Of a stretch of 64,000 nt of DNA, positions 35,880 through 45,238 are shown one piece after another. The notes below the pieces were generated by a model. The model was not told the DNA's origin. It made no database searches and saw only the letters and a list, made by a program, of their open reading frames with translations. Source of the DNA: an uncultured Collinsella sp. Lineage in GTDB: Bacteria; Actinomycetota; Coriobacteriia; Coriobacteriales; Coriobacteriaceae. The stretch covers positions 33,602 to 97,601 of the forward strand of contig CAKUBM010000004.1 in NCBI GenBank assembly GCA_934643145.1, given 5' to 3'. Within the stretch, counting starts at the first letter, position 1. Every line of letters starts with the position of its first letter. A program made the position numbers and the translations under genes.

Positions 35880-37448
35880 TTAGCTGGTGTGGCGCCAGCG
35901 AGGGTCGGTGAGTGTACGTGCCACGCCCAAACCAACGGGCAAAAACGCCACGATGAGTACTGCACGCACAAACCAGCCGAGCATATTGACCGTGTCGAAG
36001 GTGCACATGTAATACATCGAGCGATACAGATACAAGCCCGGCACCATAATGACAATCGATGGCACCGTGAGGGCGATACGTGGGTAGGTGAGCTTGATTT
36101 CGGCTAAACTCGCGAGCAGGCCCGATACCAGCGCACCGATAAACGCTGCTGCCTCGGGAGGCATACCTACGCTCAGGCCCAGGAAGGGAAACAGCGCCGG
36201 CGCATCGACGAGCGTAAGGCGCAAGGTATTGGATACGGCGCCGATGAGCCCTGCCGCCGCTGCCATCTTTACCGGACTGTTGAACATAACCGAAAAGCCA
36301 AATACACCGACAAAGCTCATCAGTATGCGCAAAAGCGTGAGGGCCAACGGCGAGAGACCGAGCGGGGCGAAGTCATCCGGCGCCAGCCCCACACATTCGG
36401 CAACCATCCAGCCTACGAGGGTCGCCATCACACTGATAGACACAGCATACGAAAGACGTTCAATGCCGCTTCGCATATCGAGCTTAGCGATGTCGAGGCC
36501 CGCCGTAATGAGGGGAAAGCCGGGAATCACAAAGAGCATGGCGCCGATATAGCCTTCTTGATGCGACATTGCCCCCGGAATAACCTGGCCAAGGCCGAGC
36601 AATGCCAGCAGATACGAAACGCAAGCGAGCGCAACGCCGGTCGTCAGCGCGCTAAACTGGCCAAGACCCTGCTTGAGAATATGGGAGCGAGCAAAGTTGC
36701 CAACACCAGCGCCTACGAATGCGCAGGCCATCTCGATAGGGCCGCCGCCGAGCAAAAAGACGAAGGCGCCGCAAGCGCAGGCTGCCGCAAGGCCCTGTTG
36801 CCAGGGAGCGTAATCAGGCTTCGAGCTCTCAACGGTCTTGAGCATCTCGTGGTACTCATGCACGGTAAACCGGCGCCCATACGTCTCGATTTCCTTTAAG
36901 AAGCTCTCCATCATCCAAATGCGATGGGTATTGACTCCCGTTGTGGGCAGGCTGACAACCTCGTTAAAGCAGTGGCCATCTTCGATACAGGTGCACTCAA
37001 ACGACAGAAGACTCAGGTCAACGTGAATCGTGACGCCGAGTACGGCAGCAACACGATTCATGGTATCGCGCACGCGCCAGGCACCTGTTCCGCTTGCCAG
37101 CATAAGCATACCGGTGCGGCAAATGATGGATGACTTATCGGTGAGCGGCGCATCGACGGCAAGCTCATCGCCTGACGTCACGATCTGGCGCCAGTCAGTT
37201 TTCATATGGAGCGCGCCGGCACGAACGCCGTGGTGCATGGGAACTCTTGAGAGCAACGAATCATGGTGCGACGGCTGTGGGGGTTCCGCTGAATCGGCCT
37301 CGTCCTCGTCGGGCTCTTCATCCACCAGGTCAAATGAGTCAATCGATGCTGGCTCGCGACGATCGATCAATTCCTCGTCCTCATCATCAAAATAGTTGAA
37401 CTGATCGAGCATGTCCTCTTCGATTGCGCGCTCGCTCGCGTCGTCCAT
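35880..37448 (-). CDS. Threonine/serine exporter family protein (ThrE-type, fused halves)
   Basis: 522 residues. A 75-residue acidic N-terminal region (MDDASERAIEEDMLDQFNYF) precedes the ThrE_1 domain (about 90-350; soluble part with FECTCIEDGHCFNEV, then helices) and the ThrE_2 domain (about 370-500) in one chain of about ten helices. In Corynebacterium ThrE exports threonine and serine by proton motive force. The single-chain form matches actinobacterial ThrE rather than the split YjjP/YjjB. The start follows GGAAGGGAGCG. Substrate is inferred. Confidence 0.82.
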   Translation of the reverse strand: MDDASERAIEEDMLDQFNYFDDEDEELIDRREPASIDSFDLVDEEPDEDEADSAEPPQPSHHDSLLSRVPMHHGVRAGALHMKTDWRQIVTSGDELAVDAPLTDKSSIICRTGMLMLASGTGAWRVRDTMNRVAAVLGVTIHVDLSLLSFECTCIEDGHCFNEVVSLPTTGVNTHRIWMMESFLKEIETYGRRFTVHEYHEMLKTVESSKPDYAPWQQGLAAACACGAFVFLLGGGPIEMACAFVGAGVGNFARSHILKQGLGQFSALTTGVALACVSYLLALLGLGQVIPGAMSHQEGYIGAMLFVIPGFPLITAGLDIAKLDMRSGIERLSYAVSISVMATLVGWMVAECVGLAPDDFAPLGLSPLALTLLRILMSFVGVFGFSVMFNSPVKMAAAAGLIGAVSNTLRLTLVDAPALFPFLGLSVGMPPEAAAFIGALVSGLLASLAEIKLTYPRIALTVPSIVIMVPGLYLYRSMYYMCTFDTVNMLGWFVRAVLIVAFLPVGLGVARTLTDPRWRHTS

Positions 37449-37658
37449 ATAGACGCTCCCTTCCTGCCGACTAACCCCCATCCTAGGCAGCGACGGCTAA
37501 AGGAAACATAAAAGAGACGGCTGTCATGCGAGCCATGTGCACAATAGCCGTTGGGTAGTCGTTTAAGACCGTCCCCAATGACTACAAGGAGTGTCCCCAA
37601 GTGCCGGCACAAAAGGAACGTCCCTAAGTGCCAGCCACCTAAGTGTCAACCAAGGCAA

Positions 37659-37822
37659 CGCCGATGCCTTGGTAACGACAGCGAAAGCCCGCCAGAGCGA
37701 GCAAGGTGCCTTGAAACAAGGCGGCATTGACCTTCTGGTCATGCCGCCGAAGTTGAAAGGCAGATTGCCGCTCTGGCGGGCTTGCAGCGTCAACTGGTTA
37801 CGCGGTTCGTAGAACCGCGTAA
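37659..37822. repeat. Palindromic element cluster, family A copy 3 with flanking hairpins
   Basis: The core (37685-37783) has 15-bp perfect outer arms AAGCCCGCCAGAGCG and complement, GCAAGGTGCC-TTGAAA on the left, TTGAAA-GGCAGATTGCC on the right, and an inner hairpin GGCATTGACC-TTCT-GGTCATGCC. It is flanked by CCAAGGCA/TGCCTTGG (37659-37681) and GTTACGCGGTTC/GAACCGCGTAAC (37796-37822), the latter five bases from the lysS stop. Compared with the copy at 16.9 kb the middle-stem halves are swapped. The rest of 37449-37658 contains degenerate GTCCCCAAGTGCC repeats and no gene. Confidence 0.8.
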
Positions 37823-37826
37823 CTCC

Positions 37827-39791
37827 CTAGCACATCTTTGCGCCGGCGGGGATGGAGGCGTCGAGCTGGATCAGGTTGAGACGCTCCTCACCATCCTCCT
37901 CGTGGATAGCGCTGATGAGCATGCCGCAGCTGGGAATGCCCATCATCTTGCGCGGAGGCAGGTTGGTGATGGCGAGCAAGGTCTTGCCGACCAGGTCCTC
38001 GGGCTCATAATAACCGTGAATGCCGGAGAGGATGGTACGATCGGTGCCGGTGCCGTCGTCGAGCGTAAAGTTCAGCAGCTTCTTGGACTTCTTGACGGCC
38101 TCGCACGCCTTGACCTTCACAGCGCGGAAATCGCTCTTGGAGAAGGTATCAAAGTCGACGAACTCCTCAAACAGCGGCTCGACGGCGATCTTGGAGTAAT
38201 CAACCGTGGGTTTGAGCGGCTTGACGAACGGGCTCGCGGTGTTGCCGGCCTCGGCAGCCTTGGCGGCAGCGGCACCGGACTGGAAACCCTTCTCGGGCTT
38301 CATGTGCGGGAACAGTAGCACGTCGCGGATGGAAGCCTGGTTGGTGAGCAGCATGACCACGCGGTCGATACCGATGCCGATGCCGCCCGCGGGAGGCATA
38401 CCGTACTCGAGGGCGCGCACGTAGTCCTCGTCGTACTCCATGGCCTCGTCGTCGCCGCCAGCCTTCTCGGCCATCTGGGCGGCAAAGCGCTCGGCCTGGT
38501 CGACCGGGTCGTTGAGCTCGGAGAACGCGTTGGCGTACTCGTGACCGGCGATAACCAGCTCAAAGCGGTGCGTCAGGCGCGGGTCGTCCTCAAAGCGCTT
38601 GGCAAGCGGGCTGACCTCGATGGGGTAATCGCACACGAACGTGGGGTTGACGATGGTGTCCTCGCCCAGCTCATCGTAAATCTCGGCGATAATCTTGCCG
38701 GCGGTCCACTCGGGCTTAATCTCCAGGCCCTTCTCGCGCGCGGCGGCGGCAAGCTCCTCGACCGGCGTGTCAATGGTGACCTGCTTGCCGAGCACGTCGG
38801 AGACGATGTCGGTCATGGGACGGCTGGCCCACTCACCAGAAAGGTCGATGGTCTGGCCCTGGTACTCGATAACCTCGGGGTTGCCGATGGCCTTGTTGGC
38901 CGCCTTGATGACACCCTGGGCGAGCGCCTTCATACCCTCGAGGTCGGAGAAGGCACGGTAGGCCTCCATCGTGGTGAACTCGGGATTGTGGGTAAGGTCC
39001 ATGCCCTCGTTACGGAAGATACGGCCGATCTCGAACACGCGCTCAAAACCGCCGACGATGCAGCGCTTGAGGTGCAGCTCGGTAGCAATGCGCAGGTAGC
39101 ACTCCTGATCGAGCGCGTTGAAGTGCGTGATGAACGGCTTGGCGGTAGCGCCGCCCTGGATGGTCTGCAGGATGGGGGTCTCGACCTCCATGTAGCCGTC
39201 GGACTCCATAAAGCGACGGAAGGTGGAAAGAATCTGCGAACGCTTACGGAAGGTCTCGCGAACGTCGTCGTTGGCGATCAGGTCGACATAGCGCTGGCGA
39301 TAGCGGGTCTCCTTGTCGGAAAGACCGTGGAACTTCTCGGGCAGCGGACGAACGGCCTTGGCAAGCAAGGTCGCGCTCTTAGGGGCAACGGAAAGCTGGC
39401 CGCGCTGGGTGCGCACGACCACGCCGGTCACGCCCAGGATGTCGCCCAGGTCGAGGGCCTTGAGCGTATTCCAGGCAGCCTCGTCCATGTCGTTGATGCG
39501 GCAGAACAGCTGAATCTCGGCAGTCGCATCGCGCACGACGATGAACATGATCTTGCCCTGACCGCGCTTGGCGACCACACGGCCGGCGATCTTCACGACG
39601 TCCTCGGTGTCCTCGCCATCGGCAAGCTCGGCGTACTTAACCTCGATATCGGCAACGTAGTCCTCAAGCTCAGAGTGCTCGGGATAGGGGTTCTGGCCCG
39701 CCTCGAACAGGGCGGCGCGCTTGGCCAGGCGGGTGGCGCGCTCGTCGTTGAGCGTCGATGCCTGATCGGCGGCGTTCTGGTTCTCTGCCAT
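37827..39791 (-). CDS. lysS: Lysine--tRNA ligase, class II, fused to a C-terminal tRNA-binding domain
   Basis: 654 residues, about 150 longer than usual LysRS. Residues 1-500 are a standard class II enzyme: OB-fold anticodon domain (VVKIAGRVVAKRGQGKIMFI), motif 1 region, motif 2 FRNEGMDLTHNPEFTTMEAY and motif 3 GMPPAGGIGIGIDRVVMLL. After a linker comes a Trbp111/EMAP-II-type domain (about 545-654): FDTFSKSDFRAVKVKACEAV, YEPEDLVGKTLLAITNLPPR, GMLISAIHEEDG. That domain is normally found at the C-terminus of MetRS and binds tRNA elbows nonspecifically. Confidence 0.93.
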   Translation of the reverse strand: MAENQNAADQASTLNDERATRLAKRAALFEAGQNPYPEHSELEDYVADIEVKYAELADGEDTEDVVKIAGRVVAKRGQGKIMFIVVRDATAEIQLFCRINDMDEAAWNTLKALDLGDILGVTGVVVRTQRGQLSVAPKSATLLAKAVRPLPEKFHGLSDKETRYRQRYVDLIANDDVRETFRKRSQILSTFRRFMESDGYMEVETPILQTIQGGATAKPFITHFNALDQECYLRIATELHLKRCIVGGFERVFEIGRIFRNEGMDLTHNPEFTTMEAYRAFSDLEGMKALAQGVIKAANKAIGNPEVIEYQGQTIDLSGEWASRPMTDIVSDVLGKQVTIDTPVEELAAAAREKGLEIKPEWTAGKIIAEIYDELGEDTIVNPTFVCDYPIEVSPLAKRFEDDPRLTHRFELVIAGHEYANAFSELNDPVDQAERFAAQMAEKAGGDDEAMEYDEDYVRALEYGMPPAGGIGIGIDRVVMLLTNQASIRDVLLFPHMKPEKGFQSGAAAAKAAEAGNTASPFVKPLKPTVDYSKIAVEPLFEEFVDFDTFSKSDFRAVKVKACEAVKKSKKLLNFTLDDGTGTDRTILSGIHGYYEPEDLVGKTLLAITNLPPRKMMGIPSCGMLISAIHEEDGEERLNLIQLDASIPAGAKMC

Positions 39792-39813
39792 AAGTTAGCT
39801 CCTCAAACTAAAA

Positions 39814-39842
39814 CGCTCCCCAGGATTCGGTCCCAGGGAGCG
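39814..39842 (-). terminator. Intrinsic terminator between greA and lysS
   Basis: CGCTCCCTGGGA and TCCTGGGGAGCG form the stem; TTTTAG follows in the minus-strand transcript, ending greA 29 bp after its stop. Confidence 0.85.
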
Positions 39843-39870
39843 AAAACATACCTTTACGCGGGACCGTGGT

Positions 39871-40341
39871 CTAGCGTGCGATCTTGGCGATGGTGTAGAC
39901 GCGAGTCTTGCCGGAAGGCGTAACGACCTCGACGGAGTCGCCCTCGCCGTGACCGATGATGGCGTGACCGACCGGAGACTCGTTGGAAATCTTGTGCTCG
40001 AGCGAGTTGGTCTCGGTGGTACCGACGAGCGTGACTTCCATGACCTCACCGTTGGGATCAATCAGCGAAACGGTGGAACCGATGGAGACGGTCAGGTCGC
40101 CCGTGGTGGCAGCAACCTGAGCGTTGGCGAGGATGGCCTGGATCTCGGCAATACGAGCGGCGTTCTGGGCCTGCTTGTCCTTAGCGGCGTCGTACTCGGA
40201 GTTCTCCGAAAGGTCGCCGAACGCGCGGGCTTCCTTGATGTCCTCGACGATCTCCTTGGCGTAATCGCCCTCACGCCAAGCGAGCTCCTCGACGAGCTTC
40301 TGGCGGCCCTCAGCGGTCAGTACGATCTGGCTTGCGTCCAT
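39871..40341 (-). CDS. greA: Transcription elongation factor GreA
   Basis: GreA enters the RNA polymerase secondary channel and stimulates cleavage of backtracked RNA. 156 residues: N-terminal coiled coil (residues 1-77) with the acidic tip DLSENSEYDAAK and the C-terminal FKBP-like domain ending VEVVTPSGKTRVYTIAKI. The start MDASQIVLTAEG follows GGGGAGAT; a start ten codons earlier lacks a site. Confidence 0.96.
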   Translation of the reverse strand: MDASQIVLTAEGRQKLVEELAWREGDYAKEIVEDIKEARAFGDLSENSEYDAAKDKQAQNAARIAEIQAILANAQVAATTGDLTVSIGSTVSLIDPNGEVMEVTLVGTTETNSLEHKISNESPVGHAIIGHGEGDSVEVVTPSGKTRVYTIAKIAR

Positions 40342-40394
40342 ACGGATATCTCCCCAACTCTGATCAAACAATCAACTGTCAACAAAACGAAAAA

Positions 40395-40422
40395 GACCGG
40401 CTAGCCTGCGGGCAAGCCGGTC
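40395..40422 (-). terminator. Intrinsic terminator after tatA
   Basis: GACCGGCTTGCC and GGCTAGCCGGTC form the stem; TTTTTCG follows on the minus strand. Confidence 0.85.
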
Positions 40423-40447
40423 AGGTGCTCACCCCAAAGGGATGGGA

Positions 40448-40723
40448 CTACTCTGCGTCCGCGTCGCTGTCCTCTGCCTGCTTCTTCTTGGCAGCAGCGA
40501 GCTTGGCCTCGAGCTCAGCGATCTCCTTGTCCTCCTCGGACTGCTCGACCACGACCTCCTCGGCCTGCTTGGTCTCGGCCTTATCGTCGCCCTCCATACC
40601 CTCGCGGATATTCTTGACGGTAGAGCCGAGGGACTTGCCGAGCTTCGGCAGGTTCTTGGGCCCGAAGATAATCAGGACAACGACGAGAATAATGATGAGC
40701 TCAGGAGCCCTCAGTCCAAACAT
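40448..40723 (-). CDS. tatA: Sec-independent protein translocase TatA/TatE
   Basis: 91 residues. The N-terminal helix and hinge LRAPELIIILVVVLIIFGPK, then KLPKLGKSLGS-type amphipathic helix (here NLPKLGKSLGSTVKNIREG), mark TatA. The Lys/Glu-rich coil to the C-terminus fits TatA rather than TatB. GTGGAGGTCTAC precedes the ATG. tatC is not in the window. Confidence 0.9.
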   Translation of the reverse strand: MFGLRAPELIIILVVVLIIFGPKNLPKLGKSLGSTVKNIREGMEGDDKAETKQAEEVVVEQSEEDKEIAELEAKLAAAKKKQAEDSDADAE

Positions 40724-40801
40724 GTAGACCTCCACAATACAGCGAGACAAGCTCGAATGAGTATACCGCGGGTATCGCGGTATCACAACAATAGCTAAAA
40801 A

Positions 40802-40824
40802 AAGGGACCGCAAGAAGCGGTCCC
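40802..40824 (-). terminator. Intrinsic terminator after tRNA-Pro
   Basis: AGGGACCGC pairs with GCGGTCCCT around a five-base loop, and seven T follow on the minus strand, 12 bp after the tRNA. Confidence 0.9.
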
Positions 40825-40835
40825 TCCTCATGCTC

Positions 40836-40912
40836 TGGTCGGGTTGACTGGATTTGAACCAGCGACCCCTGCGTCCCGAACGCAGTGCTCTACCAAACTG
40901 AGCCACAACCCG
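40836..40912 (-). tRNA. tRNA-Pro (CGG)
   Basis: Acceptor CGGGTTG with CAACCCG, anticodon CGG between CTGCGTT and GACGCAG, T-arm GCTGGTTCAAATCCAGT and an encoded CCA. Confidence 0.96.
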
Positions 40913-40961
40913 TTAGCTCGACTATAGTAACAAAGATTTCCATCGTGTGCTAGAGAAATTT

Positions 40962-41858
40962 TTACTTCTTTGGCACTTCGATGCGAACCGTGTTGGGAAT
41001 GAGCTCCGTCGCGCAGGACCACCAGCCGTTTTGCTGGGCAGCGTCGGCAAGCGTTTCGGCCGTGGCGGCGGTGTCGCAAATGGCAAACGAGCAGGCGCCC
41101 GATCCGCACACATCTACAGCAACGGTGCCGTCTTGTTTACGCAGCCAATCGAGAACCGTTTGTATCTGCGGCTCCATCTGTGCGGAAATGACACCCAGGT
41201 TGTTATGGATGAGCGCATATGCCGTCTCGGCATCACCAGCACGCAAGGCAGAAGCTATCGCGCCGGGCTTGTCTGCAGGCACCGGGGCCTCGTCAAAACG
41301 TCGATAGGCTTCAATTGTCGAAACGCTTGCCTCGCGCGGCTTGACCAGCACGACGGGTGTCGCGGGCAGCGCGGGATACTCGGTTGCCAGCACGTCTCCC
41401 CCACCTACGTAGAACGCAGGGCTCGCGTGCAAAAAGAAGGGAACGTCGGCGCCAATACCGCGCGCGATGTTGTCCAGCGCGGGATCGGTGCGATCAATTC
41501 CCCAGAGCTCCGCCAAGGCAACAATGACTGCGGCCGCATCCGTCGAGGGACCGCCCAAGCCGGCGCACAATGGAATGCGCTTCTCAATCGTCACGCAGAT
41601 GTTTGCCTCGCGACCATAATGCTCGGCCATAGCAACCGCAGCCCGATACGCCGTATTCTTTTGCATGGGAAAATCTGATGCCGGAACCGTCTGGACGGTC
41701 AACGCCTGTACCGGCGTAACCGTCACGGTATCGGAAAGACCGACGGCTGCCATCAGGGAATCGACCTTATGGTAGCCGCGGTCGTCACGCTCGGTATGAA
41801 CCCCCAGATAGAGGTTGATCTTTGCCGGCGCGGAAAGGGTGAGGGACCGATCGGTCAC
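40962..41858 (-). CDS. ispE: 4-diphosphocytidyl-2-C-methyl-D-erythritol kinase
   Basis: A GHMP kinase of 298 residues that phosphorylates CDP-ME in the MEP pathway. N-terminal SAPAKINLYLGVH (substrate Lys), ATP loop RIPLCAGLGGPSTDAAA and C-terminal VCGSGACSFAI are diagnostic. It starts with GTG (41858) three bases after the veg stop. The veg-ispE pair is conserved in Bacillus as well. It joins ispD and ispF of the 19-kb cluster in one pathway. Confidence 0.95.
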   Translation of the reverse strand: MTDRSLTLSAPAKINLYLGVHTERDDRGYHKVDSLMAAVGLSDTVTVTPVQALTVQTVPASDFPMQKNTAYRAAVAMAEHYGREANICVTIEKRIPLCAGLGGPSTDAAAVIVALAELWGIDRTDPALDNIARGIGADVPFFLHASPAFYVGGGDVLATEYPALPATPVVLVKPREASVSTIEAYRRFDEAPVPADKPGAIASALRAGDAETAYALIHNNLGVISAQMEPQIQTVLDWLRKQDGTVAVDVCGSGACSFAICDTAATAETLADAAQQNGWWSCATELIPNTVRIEVPKK

Positions 41859-41860
41859 CG

Positions 41861-42157
41861 CTAGTGCTCCTCGAGCTGGTTGCCGAGCGGGGTAAAGATA
41901 TGCTCGCCGCTCTCGGGGTCAAACAGTTCGACCTGCCCGGTGAGGACATCGATATACTGGTAGGACTGACGCGACTTGCGGCCGCGGCGCTCGTCGACCT
42001 CGACGATAAAGACGGCGGGGTGGACGCTCTTGATGGTGCCCATGCGCTCGACGACGCGGGTGCGGCCCATGTTGGCCTTCACCTTGACGCGATCGCCCAC
42101 CATATCGGTCAGCTTCTCGTGGATGTCGTCGACGTGATTGACTTCCATCTCTTCCAT
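41861..42157 (-). CDS. veg: Veg family protein (DUF1021)
   Basis: 98 residues with a small beta-barrel core: MVGDRVKVKANMGRTRVVER, then GTIKSVHPAVFIVEVDE, then the basic RRGRKSRQSYQYIDVLTG, as in B. subtilis Veg. Veg stimulates biofilm matrix genes in Bacillus by an unclear route. The start MEEMEVNHVDD follows TGGAGG. It is driven by a recognisable sigma70-type promoter and co-transcribed with ispE. Confidence 0.92.
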   Translation of the reverse strand: MEEMEVNHVDDIHEKLTDMVGDRVKVKANMGRTRVVERMGTIKSVHPAVFIVEVDERRGRKSRQSYQYIDVLTGQVELFDPESGEHIFTPLGNQLEEH

Positions 42158-42224
42158 GAACAGGGCCTCCAGAAGGTGCAATTCAAAAAGGGGATAATAC
42201 CCCTAAGATAGACAAAACTCTAAT

Positions 42225-42254
42225 ACTATAGCACTCTGCTGCCGCCATACGCAA
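42225..42254 (-). promoter_or_regulatory. Promoter of veg-ispE
   Basis: TTGCGT (42249-42254), 18-bp spacer and TATAGT (42225-42230) on the minus strand, about 70 bp before veg. A GGGG-ATAATA-CCCC dyad lies in the leader. Confidence 0.65.
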
Positions 42255-42287
42255 GTAGCTAAATAAGCCCCGTCCCAAATTGACTAC

Positions 42288-42734
42288 TTACAGATTGTCT
42301 GTGTCCAGAACGATGGTGAATGGACCGTCGTTGACGAGGTCGACCTTCATGTCGGCGCCAAAGATGCCGTGCGCCACGTGTTCGACATCTTGGCGAACGA
42401 GCGTCAGGAAGTACTCGTAGAGCTCGTTGGCAACATCGGGGGCGCCTGCATCGGTAAACGACGGACGGCGGCCGTGACGGCAATCGGCGAACAGCGTGAA
42501 CTGCGACACCACGAGAACCTCGCCGTCGACATCGGCAAGTGCTAGGTTGGTCTTGCCGTTCTCGTCCTCGTTAATGCGCAAGCCGCGGAGCTTGCCCCAC
42601 AGCTTATCGGCCTCGGCGCGCGTGTCGCCGTGGCCCACGCCCAACAGCACCAGATAGCCGCGCCCAATTTTGCCCACGCACTCGCCGTCGACTGTCACGC
42701 CGGCGTTGAGCACGCGCTGCACCACCGCACGCAC
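42288..42734 (-). CDS. dtd: D-aminoacyl-tRNA deacylase
   Basis: 148 residues. DTD removes D-amino acids and glycine from mischarged t[21 protein letters not shown] at the N-terminus, [20 protein letters not shown] and [11 protein letters not shown] at the C-terminus are the family motifs. It starts with GTG (42734) behind GAGGAGTAAGCC, a site that overlaps the end of rdgB. Confidence 0.95.
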   Translation of the reverse strand: MRAVVQRVLNAGVTVDGECVGKIGRGYLVLLGVGHGDTRAEADKLWGKLRGLRINEDENGKTNLALADVDGEVLVVSQFTLFADCRHGRRPSFTDAGAPDVANELYEYFLTLVRQDVEHVAHGIFGADMKVDLVNDGPFTIVLDTDNL

Positions 42735-42737
42735 GGC

Positions 42738-43379
42738 TTACTCCTCGCCCGTCAGTTTGGCGGATAGGTGCTCGAGCGCATGGAATCGATGGCTGATGGC
42801 GTTCTTCTCGTCCGCCGTGAGCTCGGCCATAGTCTTGCCCGGCGTATCGACCGGCAGGAACAGCGGGTCGTAGCCAAAGCCGTAATCGCCGCGACCCTCG
42901 TGCGCGATAACGCCCTCGCAGGCGCCCTCGCCATAGGTGACCAAACCGTCCGTGTCGATGAGCGCGACGACGCTCATAAAGCGCGCAGTGCGGTCCTCGT
43001 CGGCCACGCCCTCCAGATTCACGAGCAGCTTGGCGTTGTTGGCGGCATCGTCGCCGTGAACGCCCGCGTAGCGCGCGCTATACACGCCAGGTTCACCGTC
43101 CAGTGCGTCGACGACCAGGCCCGAATCGTCGGCAATGGCCATGAGCCCCGTCTCTTCGACGGCAGCCTGCGCCTTGATGATGGCGTTCTCCAAAAACGTC
43201 GTGCCGTTTTCCTCGGGGTCCTCAAAATCGCCCAGCTGGCCGAGCGCCACAAAGCGAACCTCGGGCATGACCTTGCCCAAAATGGCCTCGATCTCGGTGA
43301 GCTTATGGGCGTTGCCCGTTGCCACGACAATGGTCGCCGCCGGGTCGAGGGTGTCGATGTCGATCTTCTCAAGTGCCAT
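42738..43379 (-). CDS. rdgB: XTP/dITP diphosphatase (non-canonical purine NTP pyrophosphatase)
   Basis: 213 residues of the Ham1/RdgB family, which hydrolyses ITP, dITP and XTP to keep deaminated purines out of nucleic acid. VVATGNAHKLTEIEAIL gives the phosphate-binding loop, ADDSGLVVDALDGEPGVYSA the metal site, and YGFGYDPLFLP and SHRFHALEHL the base pocket. CAAGGAGGCCACTC precedes the ATG. It forms a tight block with dtd. Confidence 0.95.
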   Translation of the reverse strand: MALEKIDIDTLDPAATIVVATGNAHKLTEIEAILGKVMPEVRFVALGQLGDFEDPEENGTTFLENAIIKAQAAVEETGLMAIADDSGLVVDALDGEPGVYSARYAGVHGDDAANNAKLLVNLEGVADEDRTARFMSVVALIDTDGLVTYGEGACEGVIAHEGRGDYGFGYDPLFLPVDTPGKTMAELTADEKNAISHRFHALEHLSAKLTGEE

Positions 43380-43488
43380 GAGTGGCCTCCTTGTCTCTAT
43401 AGCAATGCCGCGCCGAGGGCGACGAGGGCCTCCGCCTCTCCCCTCTCAATCAACGGCAGTCTTATACTTCGACGTTTTCCCAGATAAA

Positions 43489-43524
43489 ACCTGCCAAAAT
43501 AAACCTGTCACTTTTTGGTAGGTT
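43489..43524 (-). terminator. Intrinsic terminator of the murI-rph unit
   Basis: AACCTACCAAAA and TTTTGGCAGGTT form a stem that begins at the rph stop codon; the 3' side ends in TTTTATC. Confidence 0.7.
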
Positions 43525-44248
43525 AGGCGAGGGCCTGGCGCTGGAGCTCGATGAGCTCGGCGATGCCCTTATCGCCCAGGTCGAGCAGGGCGTTGAGGCG
43601 TTTGCGGTCGAAAGGCGCCTGCTCGCCGGTGCCCTGGAGCTCGATCATCTCACCGGTATCGGTGGCGACGAGGTTCATGTCGACCTCGGCATGGCTGTCC
43701 TCGGAATAATCGAGGTCAAGCAGCGTATTGCCGTCGACGACGCCCATGGAGATGGCAGCCACCTGGCCGGTAAGCGGGATGCGCTCGATCTTGCCCGCCT
43801 CGACCCACATGGCGAGGGCGTCGTGCAGCGCCACCCAGGCGCCGGTGATGCTCGCTGTACGCGTGCCGCCATCGGCCTGAATCACATCGCAGTCGACGGT
43901 GACGGTGTACTCGCCGAGCGCCTTCATGTTGACGACGGTACGCAGGCTGCGGCCAATGAGACGCTCGATCTCCATGGAGCGGCCCTTGCGGTTGGCGTGC
44001 TCGCGCTTGCAGCGCTTGCCGGTCGACGCCGGCAGCATGGCGTACTCCGCCGTTACCCAACCGGCCTTGGCGCCCTTGCGCCAGCCCGGCACGCCCTCCT
44101 CGATGGTGGCGGCGCACAGCACGCGCGTATCGCCAAACTCGGCCAGGCACGAACCGTGGGCGTGCTTCATGACGCCACGGGTGAGCTTAACGGGGCGTAA
44201 CTCGTTGGCGGCGCGACCGTTGGCGCGGTTGACCTGCATGTACTCCAT
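43523..44248 (-). CDS. rph: Ribonuclease PH
   Basis: A phosphorolytic 3' exonuclease that trims tRNA precursors; works as a hexamer. 241 residues with [36 protein letters not shown] and the signature [14 protein letters not shown]. The ATG at 44248 has GAAAGGATTTTTCT upstream; a second ATG three codons later is an alternative. It lies just downstream of murI. Confidence 0.95.
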   Translation of the reverse strand: MEYMQVNRANGRAANELRPVKLTRGVMKHAHGSCLAEFGDTRVLCAATIEEGVPGWRKGAKAGWVTAEYAMLPASTGKRCKREHANRKGRSMEIERLIGRSLRTVVNMKALGEYTVTVDCDVIQADGGTRTASITGAWVALHDALAMWVEAGKIERIPLTGQVAAISMGVVDGNTLLDLDYSEDSHAEVDMNLVATDTGEMIELQGTGEQAPFDRKRLNALLDLGDKGIAELIELQRQALA

Positions 44249-44302
44249 AGAAAAATCCTTTCGGCAAAAGGTGTGGCGAAGGCTTTGGCGGCTGCCTTAC
44301 AT

Positions 44303-45187
44303 CTACTTCAGCTCATCGATATCGATATGTTCGATGCTCTTGAGCGGCTGACCAAAGATAAAGCTGCCCGCCACCGCAAACTCGGCAATGTTATCGGCCG
44401 TCGTGGCAAAACGATGCTGCGGCTCGGCGGCGTCGCCCGCCAGCTGCTCGCGGCGCGTGAGGATATCGGTCAGCTCGCGCGTGGTCTCCTCGGCGGAACT
44501 CACGACGCGCACCCCAGGCCCCAGCGCATGGCGGATAGGTCCCACCAACAGCGGAAAATGCGTACAGCCGAGCACCACGGTATCGATACCACGATCGCGC
44601 AGCGGCTCAACCGTGGCACCCACCAGCGCACGCACGGCAGGCGTATCGAAGACGTCCTCGTTCTCGAGCCACTGCTCCTGCAGGTGCGCACCCGACGCGA
44701 GCTCATGCTCGACGACCTCGACAAAGCTCGAAGCAGGGCAGCCGTACACATCCACGCCGGCATCCAGGTCCTGGATGGCGCGCGTGTAGGCGCCCGAGCG
44801 AATGGTGAGGTTGGTGGCGAGCACACCCACCCGGCGCGTGCGGGTGCTGTTGATTGCCGCGCGTGCGCCCGGTGCAATCACACCGATGACGGGGACGTCG
44901 AGCACCTGCTGGGCCAGACGCAAGGCCGCGGCGGTCGCCGTGTTGCAGGCGATGACCATAATCTTGACGTCGTGCTTCGAAAGCCAACGACCCGCCTGCA
45001 ACGCAAATGAGCGCACCTCATCCTCGGTGCGCGTGCCGTAGGGGCAGCGCTTGGTGTCGCCAAAGTAGTAGACGGACTCGTGCGGCAGCGCCGTCGCGAT
45101 GGCGCGCGCAACCGTCAGACCGCCCAAACCAGAATCGAACACGCCAATCGGGCGCGTGTCGCCTGCCGGATTCTCGATATCGGACAT
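44303..45187 (-). CDS. murI: Glutamate racemase
   Basis: MurI makes D-glutamate for peptidoglycan. 294 residues with IGVFDSGLGGLTVARAI and the two catalytic cysteines in VIACNTATAAALR (about 77-89) and VLGCTHFPLLVG (about 193-204). GTGAGGTA precedes the ATG. Neighbouring murE and rph fit a housekeeping block. Confidence 0.95.
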   Translation of the reverse strand: MSDIENPAGDTRPIGVFDSGLGGLTVARAIATALPHESVYYFGDTKRCPYGTRTEDEVRSFALQAGRWLSKHDVKIMVIACNTATAAALRLAQQVLDVPVIGVIAPGARAAINSTRTRRVGVLATNLTIRSGAYTRAIQDLDAGVDVYGCPASSFVEVVEHELASGAHLQEQWLENEDVFDTPAVRALVGATVEPLRDRGIDTVVLGCTHFPLLVGPIRHALGPGVRVVSSAEETTRELTDILTRREQLAGDAAEPQHRFATTADNIAEFAVAGSFIFGQPLKSIEHIDIDELK

Positions 45188-45238
45188 TACCTCACCAGTC
45201 TCTCTCGAAAAGACATGTCCAAGTGCGGCGACGCCGCG

